Part shown: positions 35,544 to 45,597 of the stretch, one piece after another
Position numbering within the stretch: position 1 is the first letter of the stretch
How the letters are laid out: the number at the start of each line of letters is the position of its first letter
From: Hydnum rufescens UP504
Taxonomy: Eukaryota; Basidiomycota; Agaricomycetes; Cantharellales; Hydnaceae
Length of the DNA: 64,000 nt
Direction of reading: 5' to 3'
Assembly (NCBI GenBank): GCA_014904985.1
Contig: MU129001.1
Location: 142,739-206,738, forward strand
Program-made: the position numbers and the translations under genes
Notes under the pieces: generated by a model
The model's database searches: none
Told to the model about the DNA's origin: nothing
The model's input: the letters and a program-made list of their open reading frames with translations, nothing else

Positions 35544-35949
35544 ATGGCTGAACCAGAATCTGCAGGAAATACCTCCGTGGGCACAGACCCCTTCAAACCA
35601 GATGGTGCGAAGGCCGTGATCAAAAACGTAGACATGGTAGAGGAAATGCAGCAACAATCTATCGATATCGCCCTTGCCGCTGTCGAGAAGTTCACCATCG
35701 AAAAAGACATGGCATCATTTGTAAAACGCGAATTTGACAGGAAATACGGCCCTACGTGGCATGTAGTTGTTGGAAAGAATTTTGGGAGCTACGTTACGCA
35801 CGGTAAGCTATCTCCTTATTTTACCGGGCGTCGAGTAGTCGGCGTGTTTAGGACCCAATCTTGATCGCGTTACCTTCGCTCCCTCAGAAACGAAGCACTT
35901 CATCTACTTTTATGTTGATATTCGCGCTTTCTTGATATGGAAGTCTTAG
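35544..35949 (+). CDS. Dynein light chain LC8
   Basis: A dimeric hub protein that binds dynein intermediate chain and many other partners. Exon 1 (35544-35802) reads [20 protein letters not shown], then [20 protein letters not shown] and [19 protein letters not shown]. After an 85-bp intron, exon 2 (35888-35949) reads [20 protein letters not shown] and TAG. The spliced length is 106 residues, against about 89 in animals, because of an N-terminal extension of about 18 residues ([18 protein letters not shown]). The core is almost invariant, so the call is safe. Confidence 0.95.
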
Positions 35950-36456
35950 CCGGTTCGGTCCATTTTCCTCTCGTCTCTTTCGACGATGGGTCCTCACATC
36001 TTCAGATGTAGAATGATGGTCGGGTCACAACTCAACTTTTTGCTCACCGCATTGTCGTTGTCTCGATGATAACCCCCCCCTCCTCAGTCATACTGTGCCC
36101 TCGACCACCCATTTTGCATCGATTGTGACATCTGTACATACCCATTTCCGCTTGTTTTGGCTCTTCACGTGTGAATGCGGCTTATGTGGATCCTTGAACG
36201 TGCATATTCATCAGGCAGCTACGCAAATCCCTATATTAGGCTGACTGGTCTCCAGCTTATAAGAAATGCTAAGACATTGGCCACAGCACTCGTGAAGATC
36301 ATCCGACATCGAGCCTCATCCATGTCTAGTTCACGTATCCTTTATGCAAACGATGGCATGGTCCATCTCTATACGTCAACGCGAAAAACTAAGATAAGTA
36401 CGCAGTGGGAGGAATTAATTTAGTAATGTTATGAGCCAACAAGGGCTCAGGTACTG
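35950..36456. other. Convergent spacer between LC8 and TIM23
   Basis: Both genes end here. An 82-codon frame at 36175-36423 has no family features. Probably 3' untranslated sequence only. Confidence 0.5.
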
Positions 36457-37319
36457 TCACAACAAGCGGCGTTTTGCGAAGCTCCATATCCCAGCTGCAC
36501 CAGTCATGATGGTTGCAGCCGCGATAGCAGGCCGGACGCCAGCTGTAGATAGAGTAATGGAAAGTTAGTCATTTCATGCAGTTGGTTAACAGCACCATAC
36601 TCGCCTGTCGATTTAAACAGTGCCCCCGTAAGGCCCCCCGCAGCCATACTCCCATAAGCGTCGTGCCGCCCTCGGTATGAGTCAATAGAGGAGTTAATCG
36701 CGTTATAGATTAGTGCTATCGGACCGAGGATTGCTTAGCACATATATAATTATCAGAAGGAAATAGCATATACCTAGGACACCCGCAGAGTTACCCATGA
36801 AGGAGCCTCGTCGGGTCACAGAATTGAGGATACTATTGATACGTAGGCGTGCGCTGGACACAGCGAGTGGACGGCCACTTCCTTCTCGTAGACCCCACAA
36901 GCCGCCAATCGCCAATCCTATGTCCGAGGAGTATAAGGAAAGGATATAAGCATACAGAAAAAGATTGCTTGGAATCGGAAAGCAATTCGTGGCCACACAC
37001 CAGACAAGTATGTTGTCCCTGTCCCATAGCACAAATCATCACCCCACCCGCGGCTAGGTAATGCTGTTTCGGCTCCAGGCAGCTGATGTCGCTTGTCATC
37101 GTCCAGGACAAGATAATCAAGCGTGTCGCCCAGTTGGGCCATGGGATGGAGTTTCGCAGGGTCAAAGGAGCTGGCATTCAGTACATCTAACGCAGTAGGT
37201 GCTGTGTCCGGTGTTGTAGATGGTACAGATCGGGCGAAAGATGCTGAACGAAGCACCGATGTTGGGTCTGTGCCGTCCGCAGTGAGATCAGACCCTTTTC
37301 CTGTGTTTGAGGATGACAT
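36457..37319 (-). CDS. TIM23: Tim23, channel subunit of the inner-membrane presequence translocase
   Basis: Forms the protein channel for matrix-targeted precursors. ATG 37319 starts MSSSNTGKGSDLTADGTDPT. The intermembrane-space half includes FDPAKLHPMAQLGDTLDYLV and LPGAETALPSRGWGDDLCYG. The Tim17/22/23 membrane domain reads GTGTTYLSG, then LAIGGLWGLREGSGRPLAVS, LRINSILNSVTRRGSFMGNS, NSSIDSYRGRHDAYGSMAAG, LTGALFKSTAGVRPAIAAAT and ends SFAKRRLL with TGA at 36457. The membrane domain is spread over four exons, with glycine-rich helices intact. It is divergent from the mitochondrial TPR gene next to it (109 bp between start codons). Confidence 0.92.
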
Positions 37320-37428
37320 TAAGCGCGGAATTCAGAGAAATTTTGAGAACGGAATCAGCCGGATTACTTAATCAAGAGTTGGCTACCGCTCTTTGCCGAA
37401 AGCGCGAATTGTTTCCGTTACGCCCAAA

Positions 37429-38552
37429 ATGGCTTCGAGGATTTTGACGGTATCGAGAGCAATACCAAGAATAATTCGATTTGGGACTCCTCTTAAATCG
37501 GGTCTGCTTTCCTGTTTTTTCAACTTATCCACTACATTTACGTTACTAATGTGGTCTCACCCAGTAGCTGTTTCCTCAACATCGTCAATACGTCGACGTC
37601 AGTGCCTACTCGGTTTCACCAAGGGAGTGAGTCCTTAGTCTGGATATTATTATAGGTTGGGCTACCTCGACTACCCCGACATCTTCCCCCAATGATCCTG
37701 CGGAAGCAGAAGCTATGAAAGCTCTCGAAGAAGGCACAAAACGATTGGAGGACGGCGATGTACCTGGCGCCAAAGTCATGTACGAGAGAAGCGTGATGAT
37801 CAAGAAAACTGCAAGCGTATGACACTGTTTCTAGAGTATGTTGAACCAATTGATCGACTACGTCCACTGGTTCTAGGCACTCTTCAACCTTGGTGTGACA
37901 CATTATCATTCCAGTTGAGTAAGGTGTTTCAAGACCACTTCATCATGTTTACAAAGCCAAATTTGCGCCATTTGTGTTATAGAGGACTTCCAGGCCGCCA
38001 TCGATGCGTGGAAAGAGAGTATAGAGCTGCAACCAAGTAGTCCCGATGCTCACACAAGTGCGTTACTTGATTTCCATTTGGCTTCACACCCTGATTTACG
38101 AGGGCCAAGATCTTGCCAGTGCCTATATCATGTCTCCGATTTCCCGCCCTAGTCTTGCAATTGACCATCTGAGGTATTGCTTCCCAACAGTTTCTTTCCG
38201 TCCTCATACTCCCTCCCGATCTATCATCCAGAATCGCATCATCCCTTTCACCGGAAGATCCCGAAATCTCCTTCAATTTAGGCGCTGTGTTAGAAGCCTG
38301 TAAGTCCAATAGGTAACTCGCCATTCATCCAGCCACAGATGAAGTTTGAAGGTGGCTTATTGGAAGAGGCCTTGGAGCAATACAAGCGAAGTAAGGAATA
38401 TGGGGTGGATCGTGCCGGGATGCACATCCGGAATGTGAGCCAGTCGATTTACGGCTTACGTCGTCTCACCCCTTCACCGTGCTTTAGGTCAGCGCCAAAA
38501 TTCTCGGGAAAAAACTTGAATCCCTCAAGAAAGCAGAAAAGAAGGAAGAGTG
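37429..38552 (+). CDS. Mitochondrially targeted TPR-repeat protein
   Basis: The ATG at 37429 gives a basic presequence (MASRILTVSRAIPRIIRFGT). An intron with a good branch site (ttactaat..cacccag) removes 63 bases in frame. A second intron (gtcagt..attatag) joins SSTSSIRRR to WATSTTPTSSPNDPAEAEAM. The TPR array reads KALEEGTKRLEDGDVPGAKV, then ALFNLGVTHYHS, FQAAIDAWKESIELQPSSPD, AHTNLASAYIMSPISRPSLA and LEEALEQYKRSKEYGVDRAG. It ends HIRNVSAKILGKKLESLKKA and a Lys/Glu tail. The array resembles a conserved basidiomycete TPR family with no assigned biochemical role. The presequence suggests mitochondria, and TIM23 is its divergent neighbour. Confidence 0.75.
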
Positions 38553-38631
38553 ACAATTGCTGCAGATTCCTACTCGTAGTCCTCAGCATCACATCCTCTA
38601 TCCCACGACTTATTTAGCAATACAGTATTGC

Positions 38632-40795
38632 TTAGGGCCCTTGACATTTTGCCATGACGTCCTTAAACACCTCTCGTGCAGGCAAACCCGATTTCACCCT
38701 CATTCCTAGCCTCCGTCTTCCATGTGGGTCCCAATTAGCATCAACCTCTAGCTTTAAGAGTTCTGCCGTTGTGAATGAGATGTCGAAGAGCTGAAACGTC
38801 GTTACCAGAACACTGACACTCTGGCGCCACTCGAGCCGGGCCACTTCCTGTTCTTGAGCCCATCGTAGAGCCACGCGGGCCACATGCCAAGCTACGTTCC
38901 CAGCAAGAATATCTCTTATCACGGCTCGCTCCATATCCTGCGTGCGTGCGTCACCATCGCCGCCAGAAAGTCCATTGGAGAACGCGTAATTAAGAATGTC
39001 GAAAGCCGCGCGGATCCCTAGGCGGGAGCCCGTTGCATCCCATGGCAAGCGCCACGTCATGATAGCTGTCATTGTATATCGCCATGCTCGATGGAAATTG
39101 GAGAATGAACGCTTCCGCATCGGGGCACCCTGCCGCAAGACCTCAACAAGTAACACATAAGCGCTCGCCACCTGCTCTGATGCTGGAGGGCGTTTCCCGA
39201 GAGCGTGGTTGAGCAATCGGGCATACGTCCCATGCAGTCTGAGGGCTACATCTCGTGTAGTGGAGGAGATTAGTTTGTCTGGAGAAGAGATGATCCCATT
39301 TAAAGAGGGTAGGGGCGCGGGGCGTGAGGATAGTGGCACAGACGAAAGGAAGCGCTCGGAAGACATGTGGAAGCCATCAGTTAGGTCACGGAGTGCCTTG
39401 TAATGCTCGAGTGCAGTGGAGGGGTCGTTCGACAACAGTCTGTCTCGCGCGAGAATTTGCAGGCGGTGAGATTCGATAACGACAGTGGAGATGCCGCGCC
39501 CGTAATAATGAGGAGTCTTGCGGCTGTGACCTGACCTGCCCCGCCTGGACAACCAAGACCTGCGTACAATCCGATGTAGAACGGCATCGTATGACCAACA
39601 GCCAGTTGATGAGTCTATGTATGGGAGGAAACGATTTGGTCTGCCGTCCTCCTTTTGAAATTCGCGAATATCCAACAAGACCTCTGCCCACGCAAACTCC
39701 AGCATAGCGATACTGCCGACTTCGTCGTCGGTCTTTCGAATAGTGGTAAGAGCAATGAAGAAATCCCGTGCTAGGTCTATGGAAAGGCGGTATTTTGCGA
39801 GGTACTGCATCATAGCAGAGAATTCGCGTATGAGAATAGCAAGGAGACGGGGCGTGACAGGGATTTGAGCTTGAATCATCTTGTCCAGGAGAGATTGAAT
39901 GCTCTGGATGGATTGCTCCATTGAGGGGATCGCATGGTCGTTTGGGTTTCCTTGGACAACGAACATGGTCTCCAGACACAAGGAACGGATGATGTGCCCA
40001 TATGTGTGGGCAGAGTTGGGGGCAAGGTTCAGCTGCTTCATTTCCTGGGATAGACGAAGTACAACGGAATATTTCCGTCGAGCGAAACTGATCCCGATCA
40101 GGTGGGCGTAAACGCGTTGGGCGACTTCGAGTTGGACGGGACGGTTGGAAATGGATCCACAGATTTCGAGGGCGTCGTCGAGAAATACCCTCGCTCCGGA
40201 TAAGTCCCCAGCAAAGCACACGGCATGTAGAGCATTTATCGAAAGTCGTATATCCCTGGGCTTCATGAGAGTGCGAAATTTGGAGATTCTCTGGGCTTTG
40301 TCTTGAGAAGTGAGGTTGGATGACCCACCAGATATCAGGTTTAGCAGGAGTAGTAGAAGAGGGTCCCTCTCCGTAACCGTGACATTTTGGATTTGGGTAT
40401 GGTTCATGTACAAAACTATCAATCGAACCCAATAGCGTTTGGCCAAGACGAATGGGAGAAGATTCATGACCACATGCGCGTAGAATGCATTTCGAGCATT
40501 CAAGTTCGAAAACCTCTCTGGATGGTTCTGGGCAACATACCCCACAACAGCATTGAATATCTTGCGCGCACTTGGTGGGTTCTTTGGGATGGCTCCTATC
40601 ATTAATGGCAATAATCAGGGATGAGGAAATAACACTGACTGCGAGCGATCCTAGAGCTTGATTGAGAACGACTGCTCCTCTGTTGACGTGTTCTGCTCTT
40701 GATTGATAGGCTGCTCGTGTGCATAGCCAAGCTGGACGCGCTGGAACACTCATAATCCGAAGGACGCGTGGGAGAGAGCATGTCAACCGTATCAT
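38632..40795 (-). CDS. Large mitochondrial-type protein, possibly PPR-like
   Basis: One main exon of about 650 codons after a short first exon. The start, ATG 40795, gives MIRLTCSLPRVLRIMSVPAR and then AYQSRAEHVNRGAVVLNQAL, an Arg-rich presequence. A 40-bp intron near 40611-40650 joins LAV to AIPKNPPSARKIFNAVVGYV. The body is all-helical, with repeated helix pairs such as FAGDLSGARVFLDDALEICG, QEMKQLNLAPNSAHTYGHII and LDKMIQAQIPVTPRLLAILI, in the style of pentatricopeptide-repeat or related mitochondrial RNA factors. It has no catalytic motif. The exact PPR assignment is an inference and needs a profile search. It is divergent from SNX41, with 154 bp between starts. Confidence 0.65.
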
Positions 40796-40949
40796 TCAGC
40801 AGCATGAGGCTCTGGCTCATATATCCCCTCTAATTCGCCCGCTCGTCGTCCAATATCGGGAACGCAGGCGTTGGGTACCCAGAAAATGTTTACGGTGGGC
40901 CGGCAACTTCCGACGTCAGCTGCCCCGCGATTCCTTTCAGCCACCAGCG

Positions 40950-43137
40950 ATGACAAGTTCATATGAGGAAGAGCCAAACCCTTTCAGCCAGGATGTCGGC
41001 TTTGATGGGGTATCTGGACTCAGCACCCCTTCTGTCGAACATATCACCTTCACCCCCGAGGGTACTACGGTAGAATCGTCTCAGTCGACCGTCAATGGCC
41101 AGTTCTTTGAGGGATCTCGGATACTTGCTCCTCCGCATATTCCAGGGGGCTCACCAGCATCTAGGCCGATTGGATATAAGAGCGAAATTGATCGTTATTT
41201 GCACTCTGGCGAGGATGTAGAAATATTGGTGGCGACACTCCTTTATTTGAGGGTGACTTTTGCATTCACGGGCGCTTGAACCATCTAGATCACCGATGCA
41301 GTCAAGACGTCGGACAATTCCACTTCAGCTTATATCGTATATATGATACGGACTGGGGTAAGGCAAGCATATTGTTCTGCTACTGGCTATTACTGAGTCC
41401 CACCCTGCGGGTAGGATGTCGATACTCGCCGCCGTTATTCCGATTTTGAGTCCTTTAGAAAAGGCTTAGTTAAACTTTATCCAACACTCATAGTTCCACC
41501 TATACCTTCTAAGCAGACCATTGGCGATTATGCTGTCAAACAAAGCAAGGCCAAGGAGGATGCGACAATGATATCTCGGCGAAAGCGTATGCTACAAGTA
41601 TTCCTCAATCGGCTGGCACGGCACCCCATACTCTCTACGGAATACATATTCCACCGCTTCCTGAGTGCCGATGTCTCCTGGGTATGCTTGAAATATTCTG
41701 GTCGTGCTTAAAATGCACTCATCCTTCTAATCTGCAGTCCGAAATATTACATTCTCCGCCCCTGTCCCAGTTACCAAAGGACATTTTGAAAGCACCCGCT
41801 CATAATCCCTTGGACAGTTCATCAGCGATAGCATACGCTGCTCTTCCGAGCCCCAGTGCATCTACCCAATTAAGGAATCCAGACCAGCGCTTCCTTGATT
41901 CGGAGGTGTTCACCAACCGATTTGCTTCGCATCTTTCAGGTAATATGGAGAAGGTGACCCGGCGAACAATGAAACGCTGGTCAGGTATGTGTATATCCTT
42001 TATACTGGGATTTCCGTAGTGACGCCCGTGCACTGGTGATGAAAGATTACGCGCATGATAACGCCGAGCTAGGTGCGGTTCTGAATGGTTTCAGTCTTTC
42101 AGAGACTGGCCATTTGGCTTCTGCCCTCGAGAAGACGGGTCAAGCGATCGATACGACATACATTTCTACCGCTCGTCTGGTGCGTCATTGATTTATATTT
42201 CTATCAGATTGTCGCGTTGAAGCGCGTTTAGTTGCAAGACTTAGAACAAACATGGACCGAACCGCTGCACGAATACAGTCAATTCGCCGAAATCATCAAA
42301 AAGTTGTTGCTATACCGACATCAGAAACATATCCAGTACGAAATGACGCTGGACACACTCGACCTCAAACGCGAAGCACTCGAGGAATTGGAAAAGAGCG
42401 AGGCTGAGGCCCGTCGACTGGAGAGTGCTTTAGCTGCTGCGGGCGTCCGTACGAAGGGAGCCTCCTCACTTTCACAATCTCAACCTGCCCTTGGTAGTGT
42501 GGGCTCCCGAACAGAAGCAATAGATGATGAACCTGAATATAATGGGGTGGAAAGGAATGGAGTTCCGGAGCCTTTGCCTCCTCCACCACTGTCATCGGCA
42601 CGGCGGACCAAAAGTATGGGTGGAGGTCTGCTCAGCGCTCTTTCACATTCATTACAGGGGATGATGGATGTCGATCCTGAGGCAGCTCGTCGAAACGCGA
42701 TCAGCAAGACAAGGGATGCTATTTCCCATGTTTGTTTTTCACCCACCTATTCTATTTATGTGCCACACCTCTGATCTCATACTTGATCATGATTTAGCTC
42801 GAAGACGCCCAACACCTCTCCGCACAGGATCTCAAGTACGCATCATCGACAATTCAGGCCGACTTGGATCGTTTTCAGCGCCAAAAAGTTGCTGATTTGC
42901 GAGAGATGGCATTAGCAATGGCACGGATACATCGGGATTGGTGTCAGGCGGTTTGTATTCCATTTTTAGGTGGCGACGCTGCTATCGTTAACGATGCACT
43001 CTTTCCTCGTGAATAGAATCTAGAAGCATGGGAGGCGGCGAAAGTCGAGATGTCGGCCATCGAGGCGCATCCAAACCAGCCTCCACGAGAAGAATCCACT
43101 AGGAGTGATGCACCTGGACTTCCGGTAACCAAATGAA
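40950..43137 (+). CDS. SNX41: Sorting nexin of the SNX41/ATG20 type (PX-BAR)
   Basis: A PX-BAR protein that binds PI3P on endosomes and acts in recycling and selective autophagy. The ATG at 40950 starts [20 protein letters not shown]. The PX domain reads [15 protein letters not shown], then [56 protein letters not shown] and [20 protein letters not shown]; the RRY and PPIP phosphoinositide pocket is intact. The BAR-type helices include [40 protein letters not shown] and [20 protein letters not shown], and, near the end, [20 protein letters not shown]. It ends APGLPVTK and TGA. SNX41 and ATG20 are close relatives, and the two cannot be separated by eye. Seven or more introns. Confidence 0.87.
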
Positions 43138-43414
43138 GTTATTTTGGCTTTGGGATATAATTCCCTTCCTTCCTATTTGCTACAATCTCTCTAACTGACG
43201 ATTACGGACACAAGTAAACACATTGTACCATTATTTTGCTTCTGATTGCATATTCTCATCTTTCGTCGTTCCTAATGAAACCCAAAGAAATCAGCCTGCA
43301 AGGCGAACGACTGCTTTACCGACCCGCTCGTGGTCTGAGGCCACGCCAATGACGCCCCAATTTGAGTCACGTGTCCGGCTTGCTTCCGGATGTTGCGCAA
43401 AACTGGACCCAGCA

Positions 43415-44721
43415 ATGTTCTCCATAGTACCACTGGCACCTCGAGGCCGAGAATATGGACCTACGCGTCATCATCCATCCGTGCAAAAAGACGTGGATAT
43501 GGGTCTGGATCTGGATGATGATTTGGACCACAGTTCGCGAATCACTTCACCTGGAGAAATGATCTCTTCTTCCTCCGCTGTCCTAAGGTTCGTTTGCTGG
43601 CTTTATTGGATAGTGCATAGATGACCCGAGTTTCACTACCTAGAGGGCATGGAACGTACGTCGAGGGTGAGGGGGTAATAGCCTCTGTTACAGGCGTGAT
43701 TACTCGTGTCAATAAACTTGTCACTGTCCGAGCCGTCAAGTCACGGTACGGATACACCTATCGCACATTTTCTTTTCCTTTCCTTTACAACTGTTCCACC
43801 GCAATAGGTATAGTCCCGAAGTTGGGGATCTCGTCGTCGGCAGAATTGTTGAAGTCGGTGGAACAGTCATGCATCCTGAATGACGAGAAGACTGAAGACT
43901 GGTACAGGTAGCACAGAGTCGTTGGAAAGTAGACGTCAATGGACGACAGGACGCTGTTCTACACCTTGCGTCAGTTAATTTGCCGGGTGGAATTCAGGTG
44001 AGCATCTTCAGTATGAGTTGCATTCGCAGGGTCTCATGGGTTTCCATGCTCATAGCGTCGGAAACTCGAAACCGATGAGCTACAAATGCGTAATTTCTTC
44101 GAAGAGGGTGATCTACTTGTAGCTGAGGTTCAAGCAGCAGGGGGTGGAAACGCCTCTCTGCATACGCGCTCACTGAAATTTGGCAAGGTGGGGTCCCCCG
44201 GCTCTATTTTTCCCATTATTTTGCATATTCTTATTATCGCACTGCATGCCGCGGTTTCGCAGTTGCGTAACGGTCAGCTTGCGACCGTCCCCCCGGCACT
44301 TGTGCGACGACTGAAATCGCAGTTCCATTCTCTACCGTGCGGTGTTGACTTAATTCTGGGAATGAATGGATATATTTGGGTTAGTAAGCATGTCAAAGAG
44401 AGTGAGCAGCTTGGCGAGGAAGGTTTCGATGCTGAGGGGGTGTATTCAAATGTGAATGATGTACGTCTCCATTATTAGTGTCATATTCTATCGCTCGCTG
44501 ATGGGCCTTTGATCCAGGACATAGACAATGCGACTCGCGCAGCCATATCACGGGTCAGCAATGTTATCCTTGTGCTAGCAAGGCATCATGTTCCGTTGAC
44601 GGATATGATCCTCAACGATGCATACGATTGGGTAATAGAGCAGGGTATTTCCACGGCTGATATCCTGTTGGGTGAGGCAGGTGAATCAATGGTATTATCG
44701 GTAACGGCTCAATTACCATGA
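43415..44721 (+). CDS. RRP4: Exosome complex cap subunit Rrp4 (S1 + KH)
   Basis: An RNA-binding cap subunit of the RNA exosome, needed for 3' processing and decay of rRNA and mRNA. The ATG at 43415 starts MFSIVPLAPRGREYGPTRHH. The N-terminal part holds MRGHGTYVEGEGVIASVTGV and VNKLVTVRAVKSRY. The S1 domain reads PEVGDLVVGRIVEV, then RWKVDVNGRQDAVLHLASVN and FFEEGDLLVAEVQ. The KH-like part is CGVDLILGMNGYIWVSKHVK, with the family's GxNGxIW signature. The C-terminal helices read ATRAAISRVSNVILVLARHH and end VLSVTAQLP with TGA. Six or so short introns. It follows SNX41 on the same strand at 277 bp. Confidence 0.92.
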
Positions 44722-45597
44722 TGTGGGTGTGATCTGCGGTCTGGGTCGGTTTGTTTGCCAGGCGGGCGCACGGTTGCTCGGGTGGCCTCATTTGACATCT
44801 TCGATATAGTGGGTGGATGATCAACAATTTTACTGTCTCCTCAGAACAATTGGAAGTCATGCCTCGCGTTGAATGTGAAACAACCAGATCAGGGGTGCGC
44901 CCGGATTTGTTCAGCACCAGGAGGACAGGGTAATTAGACAATTAGATCTCTGCAAAAGCAAGGGAGAAAGCCGCCTAATTATTCTTCCCGTCGTTGGGCA
45001 TGCTTGGTAAACAGAAATGTATGATACCCATGTTCAGATGACAGTATGGTGACGGCGCATGCCTTCCCACCTCTAAATCGAGTCCCCCACTGTGAGGTGC
45101 GGGCGGTAAATAAACATAGTAGAATATAGAGAAAACGCTGATTTTGATGCCTCGCCCATCTATGCGATCAGGCAGAAACGGTCGAGGTTAAACACGTTCT
45201 GGGTGCCAAACAAGCTGAGAAAAACCAATGTGTTCTTGAAGAACGGTTGATGAAACGCCACGACGAGTTCATAGTTCAAATGATGAACCTTTGCGGAAAC
45301 AGGCAAAGGCAGAGGGGGCCGTCATTCGACACTCACTTTTCCACAGCTTGTCCATGTTATGGATTATTTGGTGCTGATTAAAAGGATGGGGTGATCTACG
45401 GTTGGATGGACCCAGACATGCATCCCAATACGGTGGTCGCAAGGTTGTCATTCGAATCACTACTGTACGAGGGTTAATGAAAGGCAAGTATTGTGATTTA
45501 TTAATCAGTCCAGAAGCCAGTGTTCAAGGCGATAGTCAAGGAATGAAAATATTGCGTGACCTGGGGGGATCAAGTAAATGCGTTCTTGCACTACCAC
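44722..45597. other. Convergent RRP4-ERG7 spacer with a coding-like fragment
   Basis: Most is non-coding. One plus-strand segment at about 45180-45330 reads EVKHVLGAKQAEKNQCVLEE and MKRHDEFIVQMMNLCGNRQR, which looks like protein but has no start, no partner exon and no family I recognise. It may be a gene relic. Confidence 0.35.

Noticed and set aside
36175..36423. 82-codon frame between LC8 and TIM23
   Set aside because: No family features; lies in the shared 3' flank of two genes.
39386..40795. 469-codon open frame overlapping the large mitochondrial gene
   Set aside because: It lies on the same strand in another frame. Only its first 70 codons, which supply the presequence exon, fit the real gene; the rest is an out-of-frame reading of the 659-codon frame.
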